Positions 47,588 to 54,862 of a stretch of DNA of 64,000 nucleotides are shown here, piece by piece. The notes below the pieces were generated by a model that saw only the letters and a list, made by a program, of their open reading frames with translations, was not told the DNA's origin and searched no databases. Both the position numbers and the translations under genes were made by a program. How positions within the stretch are numbered: the stretch's first letter is position 1; each line of letters begins with the position of its first letter. The stretch is from Streptomyces sp. TBY4 (GTDB taxonomy: Bacteria; Actinomycetota; Actinomycetes; Streptomycetales; Streptomycetaceae), in NCBI RefSeq assembly GCF_024213195.1, contig NZ_JANAVF010000004.1, positions 62,001-126,000 of the forward strand. Direction: 5' to 3'.

Positions 47588-49062
47588 GGGTCCTCATCTT
47601 CTCGGTCGTGGCCCTGTTGGTCCTGACCCTCCTGGTCCTGGTGCACCGCTGGCTCTGGATCCGCCTGGTCCGCGACACCACCGCCGCCGCCGGCTCCGGA
47701 ATCCGCCGCGTCGGCACCGCCCTGGCCTTCGCGCTCCCGCTCCTGGCCGTGACCGCCCTCGTCGCGCACCGCGCGGGAGCCCCCTTCTGGCTGGAGCGCA
47801 CGGTCGCCTGGCCGGGCTACATGTGGCTCGCCGTCCTCATGTACCTCTCCCTGGCCATGCTGGTGGCCGAACCCATCAGAGCGGTATGGCTCCGCCGGTT
47901 GAACAGGACCACGCACGGCCCGGGCCCGGGCCCGGACACCGCGGGGCCGGGGGCGCAGCCCCACCCGGCCGCCGAAGGCGCGGCCGCAGCGGGGCCGGGG
48001 GCGCAGCCCCACCCGGCCGCCGAAGGCGCGGCCGGAGCGGGGTCTGGGGCGGAGCCCCAGCTTCGGGAAGGGGCGGGTAGGGGAACAGCGCCGCAGGCCA
48101 CCCTCGCAGCCACCGCCGCCCCCGAGGCCCCGTCAGGGCAGGCCCCGACCGACCCGGCAGCGGCCGAGCAGTCGGAGGCCACCCCGGCAGGGGTCAACCC
48201 CGCGGGGGGCACCCCGGCAGGGGCCCCCACCCCGTCCGGCGTCAGCCGCAGACGCTTCGCCCGCATCGTCGCCGGCACGGCCGCCGCCGCAACGGCCGGC
48301 ACCGTCGGCTACGGCACGTACGGAGTCCTCCGCGGCCCCCGCGTCAAGCGGGTCCAGGTCCCCCTGGCGAAGCTCCCCCGCGCGGCCCACGGCTTCCGCA
48401 TCGCCGTCGTCAGCGACATCCACCTCGGCCCGATCCTGGGCCGCGCCCACACCACCCGGATCGTCGACACGATCAACCGCACGCAGCCGGACCTCATCGC
48501 CATCGTGGGCGACATGGTCGACGGCGACGTCGAGGACCTCGGCCCCGCCGCCGAACCGCTGCGCGGCCTCCGCGCGCGCCACGGCTCGTACTTCGTCACC
48601 GGCAACCACGAGTACTTCTCCGGCGCCCAGCAGTGGGTGGACCACGTCCGCGAGCTGGGCCTCACCCCCCTGGAGAACGCCCGCCGCGAGCTCCCGCACT
48701 TCGACCTCGCCGGGGTCAACGACATCGCGGGCGAGGCCGAGGGCAAGGGCCCGGACTTCCAGGCGGCCCTCGGCGACCGGGACCGCGCGCGCAGCGCCGT
48801 ACTCCTCGCCCACCAGCCGGTGGTCATCGACGAGGCGGTCCGGTACGGGGCGGACCTCCAGCTGTCCGGCCACACGCACGGAGGGCAGCTCTGGCCCGGC
48901 GAGTACGTCGCCGAGCTCGCCAACCCGACCGTCGCCGGGCTGGAGCGCTACGGGGACACCCAGCTGTACGTCTCGCGCGGCGCGGGCGCCTGGGGGCCGC
49001 CGGTGCGGGTCGGAGCTCCGTCGGACATCACAGTCGTCGAACTCGCCTCATATCAGGCCTGA
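47584..49062 (+). CDS. Membrane-associated metallophosphoesterase with repeat insertion
   Basis: The 492-residue protein starts with three hydrophobic helices (residues 3-22, 42-62, 76-96). A low-complexity linker (115-215), an SRRRFAR motif with a hydrophobic stretch like a late Tat signal, and a calcineurin-type phosphoesterase domain follow. All metal-site motifs are visible: VSDIHLG, VGDMVDG, GNHEYF, a His in LLAHQP and SGHTHGG. The linker differs from the neighbours: nucleotides 47941-48036 are a 48-bp tandem repeat and 48037-48088 resemble the intergenic repeat seen elsewhere in the window, read in frame. It probably acts on a lipid-linked or extracytoplasmic phosphate ester. Confidence 0.88.
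   Translation: MRVLIFSVVALLVLTLLVLVHRWLWIRLVRDTTAAAGSGIRRVGTALAFALPLLAVTALVAHRAGAPFWLERTVAWPGYMWLAVLMYLSLAMLVAEPIRAVWLRRLNRTTHGPGPGPDTAGPGAQPHPAAEGAAAAGPGAQPHPAAEGAAGAGSGAEPQLREGAGRGTAPQATLAATAAPEAPSGQAPTDPAAAEQSEATPAGVNPAGGTPAGAPTPSGVSRRRFARIVAGTAAAATAGTVGYGTYGVLRGPRVKRVQVPLAKLPRAAHGFRIAVVSDIHLGPILGRAHTTRIVDTINRTQPDLIAIVGDMVDGDVEDLGPAAEPLRGLRARHGSYFVTGNHEYFSGAQQWVDHVRELGLTPLENARRELPHFDLAGVNDIAGEAEGKGPDFQAALGDRDRARSAVLLAHQPVVIDEAVRYGADLQLSGHTHGGQLWPGEYVAELANPTVAGLERYGDTQLYVSRGAGAWGPPVRVGAPSDITVVELASYQA
47941..48036 (+). repeat. 48-bp tandem repeat inside the metallophosphoesterase gene
   Basis: Two copies (47941-47988 and 47989-48036) differ only at the penultimate base. Each encodes 16 residues, including GPGAQPHPAAEG. 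Confidence 0.9.
48037..48088 (-). repeat. Copy of the intergenic repeat inside a coding region
   Basis: Read on the minus strand it contains TCCCCTACCCGCCC, then CTGGGGCTCCGCCCCAGACC. These are the same left arm and palindrome as in the copies at 37264 and 42732, but without the CTCAAACGCCGG core. It is in frame with the metallophosphoesterase. Confidence 0.75.
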
Positions 49063-49190
49063 ACCGCCCTAACCTCCAACGCCACGCCCCAAATCGGCCT
49101 TCCCGCGGCCGAAATTCCATGATGGGATGACCGATAATCGGATAACTGGTCGCGCACTTCGGTGTGCGCCCACGTGGGGTGGAGTCAAGG

Positions 49191-50750
49191 ATGTTGCGGT
49201 CTGTCCGCTCGAAAGTCATCGCGGCCGGGCTGGTCCTCGGCGTCGCCGGCGTCGCCACCTGGCAGTTGCTGCCCCAGGTGGCCGGCGGTGGCGAGCCGAT
49301 CCGCGTCGGCACGAGCGACGTGGTCTCCTCCCTCGACCCGGCGGGCGCGTACGACGCGGGTTCCTGGGCGCTGTTCAGCAACGTCTACCAGTCGCTGCTG
49401 ACCATCAAGCCCGGCGCCGACACCCCGGTGCCCGACGCGGCCTCGGCCTGCAACTTCGTCGGCGACCAGCTCACCACCTATCAGTGCGAGCTGCGTGCCG
49501 ACCTGAAGTTCTCCTCCGGCCGCGCGATCACCGCCGAGGACGTCAAGTACTCCTTCGACCGGATCAAGGCGATCAACTCCGACCAGGGCCCGGCGCCGCT
49601 GTTCAACACCCTGGAGTCGGTCAAGGCCGAGGGCCGCACCGTCACCTTCACCCTCTCCGCCGGGGACTCCACCTTCCCGTTCAAGATCGCGACGGGCGCC
49701 GCCTCGATCGTGGACAAGGAGAAGTACCCGGCCAAGGCCCTGCGCGAGGAGGAGAAGGTCGACGGTTCCGGCCCCTTCACCCTCGCCGGCTACACGGCCG
49801 GCGCGAGCGCCGAGCTCAAGCCCAACAGCTCGTACAAGGGCCAGGGCAAGGTCTCCAAGAGCGCGGTCACCGTGAAGTACTTCAAGGACTCCGCGCAGCT
49901 GGAGCACGCCTGGACCGACCGCGGGATCGAGGTCGCCCACCGCGACATGCCCCCGGCGGTCCTCGCCGCCCTGAACCCGGGCCTGGAGGACACCCGGTAC
50001 CAGGCCTCGGGCGGTACGGAGACCCGCAGCATGGTGTTCAACCTCCGCCCCGGCTCCCCGGTGGCCCAGCCCGCCGTCCGCCAGGCCGTCGCCGCCGTCC
50101 TGGACCGGGCCAAGGTCGCGAGCGAGGTCTACAAGGGCACCGTCACCCCGCTCTACTCGCTCGTCCCGGCGGGCATCGCCGCCCACAGCACGCCGTTCTT
50201 CGACGCCTGGCCCTCGCCGAACGGGCTCACCGCGAAGAAGCTCCTGAAGGACGCCGGGATCACCACCCCGGTCGCGATCACCCTCGGCTCCAACGAGCGC
50301 GGCGCGAACATCGCCGAGGCCGAGGAGCTGAAGGCGCAGCTGGAGTCCACCGGCCTCTTCCAGATCACCGTCAAGCCGGTCGAGAAGTGGAGCGACTTCC
50401 AGAAGGCCTACGCGGCGGGCGAGTTCGATGCCTACACCATCGGCTGGATCGCCGACTTCCCGGACGCGGACAACTTCCTCGCCCCGCTCGTCGGCGCCGA
50501 CAGCTCGATGAACAACGGCTTCTCCGACCAGGCCGTCGACGCCCTCATCACCCGCACCCAGTCCTTCTCGGACCGCGGCGCCGCCGCCGAAGACTTCCGC
50601 GCCCTGCAGAAGCTGGTGGCGCAGCAGGTCCCGATGCTGCCGATCTGGCAGAAGAAGGACTACGTGATGTCCCGCGAGGCCGTCGCGGGCGCCCAGTACC
50701 TCTCGGACGGCACGGGCGTGTGGCGGCTGTGGGAGCTCAGCTGGCTGTAG
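49191..50750 (+). CDS. Peptide/oligopeptide-type solute-binding protein (SBP family 5)
   Basis: The 519-residue extracytoplasmic receptor has an N-terminal hydrophobic anchor or signal (VRSKVIAAGLVLGVAGVATW). There is no lipobox Cys, which is unusual for this family in Gram-positive bacteria. Family 5 marks are the early SSLDPAGAYDAGSWALFSNVYQSL, AEDVKYSFDRIKAIN near 120 and the late GWIADFPDADNFLAPLVG. No permease or ATPase genes are adjacent, so it is an orphan receptor. I start at ATG 49191 behind GGAGTCAAGG; the frame is open a further nine codons upstream. Confidence 0.88.
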   Translation: MLRSVRSKVIAAGLVLGVAGVATWQLLPQVAGGGEPIRVGTSDVVSSLDPAGAYDAGSWALFSNVYQSLLTIKPGADTPVPDAASACNFVGDQLTTYQCELRADLKFSSGRAITAEDVKYSFDRIKAINSDQGPAPLFNTLESVKAEGRTVTFTLSAGDSTFPFKIATGAASIVDKEKYPAKALREEEKVDGSGPFTLAGYTAGASAELKPNSSYKGQGKVSKSAVTVKYFKDSAQLEHAWTDRGIEVAHRDMPPAVLAALNPGLEDTRYQASGGTETRSMVFNLRPGSPVAQPAVRQAVAAVLDRAKVASEVYKGTVTPLYSLVPAGIAAHSTPFFDAWPSPNGLTAKKLLKDAGITTPVAITLGSNERGANIAEAEELKAQLESTGLFQITVKPVEKWSDFQKAYAAGEFDAYTIGWIADFPDADNFLAPLVGADSSMNNGFSDQAVDALITRTQSFSDRGAAAEDFRALQKLVAQQVPMLPIWQKKDYVMSREAVAGAQYLSDGTGVWRLWELSWL

Positions 50751-50757
50751 GACGGGG

Positions 50758-50778
50758 GGCCCGGAACCGCTCCGGGCC
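50758..50778. terminator. Terminator between binding-protein and TetR genes
   Basis: An 8-bp perfect stem (GGCCCGGA with TCCGGGCC) and a 5-nt loop are followed by TTCCCTCTCT. It lies 8 bp after the binding-protein stop and before the convergent TetR gene. Confidence 0.8.
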
Positions 50779-50795
50779 TTCCCTCTCTGACCGCT

Positions 50796-51548
50796 CTACT
50801 CCTCCGGGCCCTCCTCCGGCCCCGCGTCCGGGTCGGAGGCCCGCTTGCGGCCCGGCCGGGACACGGCCGTCTGGGCCATGCCCGGCAGGAAGTCCGTGAA
50901 CAGCTCGTGCACTTCCCGCACCAGCGGCCGCAGCACCCGGAACCGGGCCAGGATGATGCCCCGCGTCGTCAGCTGCGCGCCGCGCTGGGCGAGCCGCCGG
51001 GTCTTCTCGCTGTCCGGGGAGCGGTCGAAGACCCAGTAGAGGACCAGGCCCATCTGCGAGAGCCACATCAGCTCGGGCAGTACGTCGGCCAGCTCGGCCG
51101 GCACCTTGGTCTTCGCCCCCGCCAGCACCTCGCGGTGCATGTCGATCGCCTGCTCGCGGGCCGCCTCCGACTCCGGGGAGAACGGGCTGAGCGGGCTCTC
51201 CGGGTCCGCCGCGTTCTTGAAGAACTGCGAGGCGAACTCGTGGTACGGCGCCGCGATGTCCAGCCAGCTGGTCAGGACGCCCGCGAGCCGCTTCTGCAGA
51301 TCGGTCTCGTTGTCCAGGATCGGCCGGACCGCCGCCAGGTGGGCGGCGCCGATCCGGTCGTAGAACCCCTGGACCAGGTGTTCCTTGGACTCGAAGTAGT
51401 AGTAGGCGTTGCCGACCGATACTCCGGCCTCCTTGGCGATCCCGCGCATCGTCGTCTTGTCGAAGCCGCGCTCCTGGAAGAGACGGAGCGCGGTTTCGAG
51501 AATGAGCGTGCGGGTCTGCTCGCTCTTGGGAGCCTTCTGATCAGTCAC
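50796..51548 (-). CDS. TetR-family transcriptional regulator
   Basis: The 250-residue regulator has an N-terminal TetR helix-turn-helix (TLILETALRLFQERGFDKTT, then IAKEAGVSVGNAYYYFESKE). A long ligand-binding domain and an acidic tail (DPDAGPEEGPEE) follow. YYYFxSKE is the standard end of the HTH. ATG 51548 lies only 9 bp from the stop of the DCC gene, which is read in the same direction, so it could belong to that operon. Its target is unknown. Confidence 0.92.
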   Translation of the reverse strand: MTDQKAPKSEQTRTLILETALRLFQERGFDKTTMRGIAKEAGVSVGNAYYYFESKEHLVQGFYDRIGAAHLAAVRPILDNETDLQKRLAGVLTSWLDIAAPYHEFASQFFKNAADPESPLSPFSPESEAAREQAIDMHREVLAGAKTKVPAELADVLPELMWLSQMGLVLYWVFDRSPDSEKTRRLAQRGAQLTTRGIILARFRVLRPLVREVHELFTDFLPGMAQTAVSRPGRKRASDPDAGPEEGPEE

Positions 51549-51557
51549 GGTACGAGC

Positions 51558-51977
51558 CTATCGGGGCGCGGAACACTGGTCGTCACAGGCCGGTTCCCCG
51601 TCGTTCGCCGGGGAACCGGTCCGTACGGCCTCGCGCCAGGTGGAGGCGGTGTACATGGCCGCCCTGGCGAAGGGCCGGCCGGCCGGGGTGGCCAGCCAGT
51701 TGGCCTTCGGCCGGTGCTCGGCCAGCGCCCACAGGCAGACGATGAAGGCGTCGGTCCCGGTCCAGATCTGCCCGGAGTCGCCGATGACGGTGATCTCCTT
51801 CAGCGTCGAGGCGTGGTCGAGCCGCGGGTAGCGCCGCTGCGCCTCGAAGGACGCGGCGGGGATGAGCCGGAGCGGTACGAGCCACCGCTGGCCGAGCAGC
51901 CAGTTCCGGATGTGCGCGCAGAGCGGGCAGTTCGCGTCGTAGAGCACCGTCAGGTGCCGGATCGCGGTCCTGGCCAC
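51558..51977 (-). CDS. DCC-family thiol-disulfide oxidoreductase-like protein (DUF393)
   Basis: The 139-residue protein has the DxxCPLC motif of the DCC family at the start (LYDANCPLCAHIRNWL), comparable to a thioredoxin-like redox site. A second pair of Cys lies at the C-terminus (EPACDDQC). GTG 51977 is used; its gene follows a small membrane protein gene by 5 bp. A DCC protein next to a membrane protein suggests membrane redox chemistry. Exact substrates are unknown. Confidence 0.85.
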   Translation of the reverse strand: MARTAIRHLTVLYDANCPLCAHIRNWLLGQRWLVPLRLIPAASFEAQRRYPRLDHASTLKEITVIGDSGQIWTGTDAFIVCLWALAEHRPKANWLATPAGRPFARAAMYTASTWREAVRTGSPANDGEPACDDQCSAPR

Positions 51978-51982
51978 GGCGA

Positions 51983-52387
51983 TCAGGCCCCGGCGGGCAT
52001 GGTCCACCCCTGGGGGGCGACCGGCGGGGTCTGCTGGCGCTCCATGATGCCCCGGCGGCGCATCTTGTTCAGGACCCAGACGTTGCCGAGGTGCATGACG
52101 CCGAGGACCAGGAGCACGACTCCGAGCTTGACCGACAGCGCCTCGAAGAGTCCGCGGGCCGCGACGATCTCCTCGGCCGAGCGCAGGTAGAGGGTCACGA
52201 AGCCGATGTTGACGAGGTAGAAGCCGACCACCAGGAGCTGGTTGACGGCGTCCGCGAGCTTCTCGTTGCCCTGGAGGACGTCCCCGATGAAGACGCGGCC
52301 GTTGCGGCTGAGCGTGCGGGCCACCCAGACGGTGAGTCCGATGCTGATGAGCAGGTAGATGACGTACGCGACCACGGTGAGGTCCAT
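51983..52387 (-). CDS. Small integral membrane protein upstream of the DCC gene
   Basis: The 134-residue protein has three helices (about 3-23, 47-68 and 83-104) and a cytoplasmic tail. RNGRVFIGDVLQGNEKLADAVNQLLVVGFYLVN resembles a conserved actinobacterial membrane family. The pairing with the DCC gene 5 bp downstream implies a joint function. The start ATG 52387 lies 68 bp from the hydrolase stop; an inverted-repeat-like GAACGTGTTCAA / TTTTTGAACAGGTTCAA stretch occurs in that gap. Confidence 0.78.
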   Translation of the reverse strand: MDLTVVAYVIYLLISIGLTVWVARTLSRNGRVFIGDVLQGNEKLADAVNQLLVVGFYLVNIGFVTLYLRSAEEIVAARGLFEALSVKLGVVLLVLGVMHLGNVWVLNKMRRRGIMERQQTPPVAPQGWTMPAGA

Positions 52388-52403
52388 TGCCCTCAGCCCC
52401 CTT

Positions 52404-52460
52404 GAACGTGTTCAACTGCTGACAGCACTGACTGTAGACCTCTTTTTGAACAGGTTCAAG
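52404..52460 (-). promoter_or_regulatory. Possible operator repeats upstream of the membrane/DCC operon
   Basis: TTGAACGTGTTCAA (52403-52416) is a perfect 14-bp palindrome and TTGAACAGGTTCAA (52446-52459) is a close copy, about 43 bp apart, flanking an AT-rich stretch. The layout fits a paired-dimer operator for a TetR-type protein; the nearby TetR gene at 50796 is the obvious candidate. Confidence 0.65.
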
Positions 52461-53208
52461 CGAAGAACTCCAGCAACAACCCGGTGATCTCCTCGGGGCG
52501 TTCCAGGGAAGGGAGATGCCCGGCCCAGGGCAACTCGACGTGGACGGCGCCGGGTACGAGGGAGGCCAGCTCGGCGGGGACGTCGCGGAACTCGGGGATG
52601 TCGTGCGCGCCGGCGATGCCGAGGACGCGGGCGGTGACGGCGGCGGGCTCGAAGGCGGGCTCGGGGAGCTCGTGGTCCCCGTCGGCTCCCTCGGCGCCCC
52701 GGAAGTTCCCGAGCTGCATGGCTCGTACGAGGGCGTGTGCGGCCCCGTCGGCTTCCGGGCCGAGCCACTGGCGGGCGTTGAGCCCGGCCGCGCCCTCCAG
52801 GTCGCCCGCGTCCAGCAGGGCGGCTTCGGCGGCGTTGAAGGCGAGCAGTGCGGGTCCGCGCCGCTGCGCGGGGCGGGCGGGGCAGAGCAGCGCCAGCGCG
52901 CTCACCAGCTCCGGCCGCAGCGCGGCCAGCGTCAGCGCGACCCGCCCGCCGTAGGAGGACCCGACGAAGGCGGCCCGCCGGATGCCGAGGTGGTCCAGCA
53001 GCTCCCGTACGTCCCCGTGGTCGCTGTACGGGACTTCGGCGGCGGGGGAGTCCCCGCAGGTCCGGAAGTCCGGCCGGACCACCCGGAACCCGGCGTCGAG
53101 CAGCGGCCGCCACTGCGGCTCCCACATCCGCCGGTCGCACACGGAGGAATGGAGCAGGACGACGGCCGGGGCGTCGGCCGGACCGTCCACATCATGAGAA
53201 AGGATCAT
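52456..53208 (-). CDS. Alpha/beta-hydrolase
   Basis: The 250-residue enzyme has VVLLHSSVCDRRMW (oxyanion region), GSSYGGRVAL (nucleophile Ser), GAHDIPEF (Asp) and AGHLPSLE (His), so the triad is complete. It is of the broad esterase/lactonase/haloperoxidase-like type and the substrate cannot be told. I start at ATG 53208 behind GAGGATCCCCGG; a GTG six codons upstream is also possible. It stands alone with the operator-like repeats overlapping its 3' end. Confidence 0.83.
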   Translation of the reverse strand: MILSHDVDGPADAPAVVLLHSSVCDRRMWEPQWRPLLDAGFRVVRPDFRTCGDSPAAEVPYSDHGDVRELLDHLGIRRAAFVGSSYGGRVALTLAALRPELVSALALLCPARPAQRRGPALLAFNAAEAALLDAGDLEGAAGLNARQWLGPEADGAAHALVRAMQLGNFRGAEGADGDHELPEPAFEPAAVTARVLGIAGAHDIPEFRDVPAELASLVPGAVHVELPWAGHLPSLERPEEITGLLLEFFA

Positions 53209-53268
53209 CCGGGGATCCTCGGCCACGGGAGCCGGCTCCCGCCACCGGATTCCGCCGGGGGGCTGCGC

Positions 53269-53850
53269 CTACATGCTCAGCGCGCGCGCCTGGTTGATCT
53301 GGCTCATGACCCACATGTAGGTCCCGGGGTCCACCGCGGGGATCATCGTGGTGTGGTGGCGGCCGGCGCTGTTCACGGTGATCTGGATGTAGCCCGTCGT
53401 GCGGCGCTCCTTCATCAGGAGGAAGAACAGGCCGAGCAGGCAGAACAGGAAGAAGATGACGGCCAGCACGATCGCGTGCGCCGGGATCTTCTCCTCCGTC
53501 CGCGAGAAGTCGGTGGCGTTCCAGACCGCGCCCCTGAGCGGCATCTGGCCCGACGGGGTGATGATCTGGTCCCCGGCGATGGTGATGTCGCCGAGGGCGA
53601 GCCCGGCCGCGCCGGCGGGGTAGCCCATGGGAGGCGGCGGCGGACCCGGGATCCCCATCGGGGGCGTCGTGGGGCCGGCCGGGGCGGGGATGCCCGCGCC
53701 GGCGATGGTCGGCTGGTAGGCGGGGGGCTGCGGGTAGCCGTAGCCCGGCTGGGCCGGTCCCGGGGGCGGGTAGCCGTACCCGGGCTGCGGCGGGTAGCCG
53801 TAGTTCGGCTGTCCCGGAGTGGTGTACGGGTTGGGCTGCTGCTCGCTCAT
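53269..53850 (-). CDS. Single-span membrane protein with Pro/Tyr-rich N-terminus
   Basis: The 193-residue protein begins with about 80 residues of GYGYPP-type repeats. A region GDITIAGDQIITPSGQMPLRG follows, then a hydrophobic helix (HAIVLAVIFFLFCLLGLFFLL near 125-145) and a beta-rich tail after KERRTTGYIQ. It is a common Streptomyces family without known role. The gene ends 61 bp from the hydrolase start on the same strand. Confidence 0.75.
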   Translation of the reverse strand: MSEQQPNPYTTPGQPNYGYPPQPGYGYPPPGPAQPGYGYPQPPAYQPTIAGAGIPAPAGPTTPPMGIPGPPPPPMGYPAGAAGLALGDITIAGDQIITPSGQMPLRGAVWNATDFSRTEEKIPAHAIVLAVIFFLFCLLGLFFLLMKERRTTGYIQITVNSAGRHHTTMIPAVDPGTYMWVMSQINQARALSM

Positions 53851-53941
53851 GAAGCCGATAATTCCACAGTCGTGCAGGGCCCAGTAGGGCGGTCGCCACC
53901 GAAGACCCGCACGCCCCAGGCGAGTTGACCCGGCCCCTACG

Positions 53942-53990
53942 CCGAAGGCCCCGCCCCTCCGGACAGGATCCGGGGGAGCGGGGCCTTCGG
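53942..53990 (-). terminator. Terminator at the end of the sdh operon side
   Basis: CCGAAGGCCCCGC (53942-53954) pairs perfectly with GCGGGGCCTTCGG (53978-53990), and an inner CCTCCGG/TCCGGGGG-like stem extends it. It lies 105 bp after the sdhB stop; a smaller GGCGGAC/GTCCGCC hairpin at 54015-54031 lies between. Confidence 0.85.
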
Positions 53991-54094
53991 TGCCCGCCGG
54001 CCTCAGCCGAGACCGGCGGACGGAGTCCGCCGCAGCGCCCCGAAGCGCGGGAGGCCCGCAAGGGCCGAGCGCTGCGAGAGGCGCGTCAAAAAGG

Positions 54095-54862
54095 TCAGAA
54101 GCGGCGCGTGATGAGGGCGCGCTTCACTTCCTGGATCGCCTTCGTGACCTCGATGCCTCGCGGGCACGCGTCGGTGCAGTTGAAGGTCGTGCGGCAGCGC
54201 CACACGCCGTCCTTGTCGTTCAGGATCTCCAGGCGCTGCTCGCCCGCCTCGTCGCGCGAGTCGAAGATGAAGCGGTGCGCGTTGACGATCGCCGCCGGGC
54301 CGAAGTACTGGCCGTCGTTCCAGAACACCGGGCACGAGGAGGTGCAGGCGGCGCACAGGATGCACTTGGTGGTGTCGTCGAAGCGCTCGCGGTCCTCGGC
54401 GGACTGCAGGCGCTCGCGCGTCGGCTCGTTGCCCTTGGTGACCAGGAACGGCATGACGTCCCGGTACGCCTGGAAGAAGGGCTCCATGTCGACGACGAGG
54501 TCCTTCATCACCGTCAGGCCCTTGATGGCCTCGACCGTGATCGGCTTCTCCGGGTTGATGTCCTTGATCAGCGTCTTGCAGGCGAGCCTGTTCTTGCCGT
54601 TGATCCGCATCGCGTCGGAGCCGCAGATGCCGTGCGCGCACGAGCGGCGGAAGGTCAGCGTGCCGTCGAGGTCCCACTTGATCTTGTGGAGACCGTCGAG
54701 CACGCGCTCCTTCGGGTCGATCTCGACCTGGAAGTCCTGCCAGGTCGACTCTTCCGAGATCTCCGGGTTGAACCGGCGGATCCGGAAGGTGACCGTGATG
54801 AACGGCGAAGCGGCGGCCGCCGCCTCCATCTGGTCCGTCTTGCTGAGGGTCGGGGTGGCCAT
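54095..54862 (-). CDS. sdhB: Succinate dehydrogenase iron-sulfur subunit
   Basis: The 255-residue subunit carries three clusters. The [2Fe-2S] ligands are in RRSCAHGICGSDAM and a further Cys (RLACKTL). The [4Fe-4S] motif is CILCAACTSSCP and the [3Fe-4S] motif is CRTTFNCTDACPRGI. It relays electrons from SdhA to the membrane quinone site. The start overlaps the sdhA stop by one base (TGATG). It is last in sdhCDAB. Confidence 0.97.
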   Translation of the reverse strand: MATPTLSKTDQMEAAAAASPFITVTFRIRRFNPEISEESTWQDFQVEIDPKERVLDGLHKIKWDLDGTLTFRRSCAHGICGSDAMRINGKNRLACKTLIKDINPEKPITVEAIKGLTVMKDLVVDMEPFFQAYRDVMPFLVTKGNEPTRERLQSAEDRERFDDTTKCILCAACTSSCPVFWNDGQYFGPAAIVNAHRFIFDSRDEAGEQRLEILNDKDGVWRCRTTFNCTDACPRGIEVTKAIQEVKRALITRRF

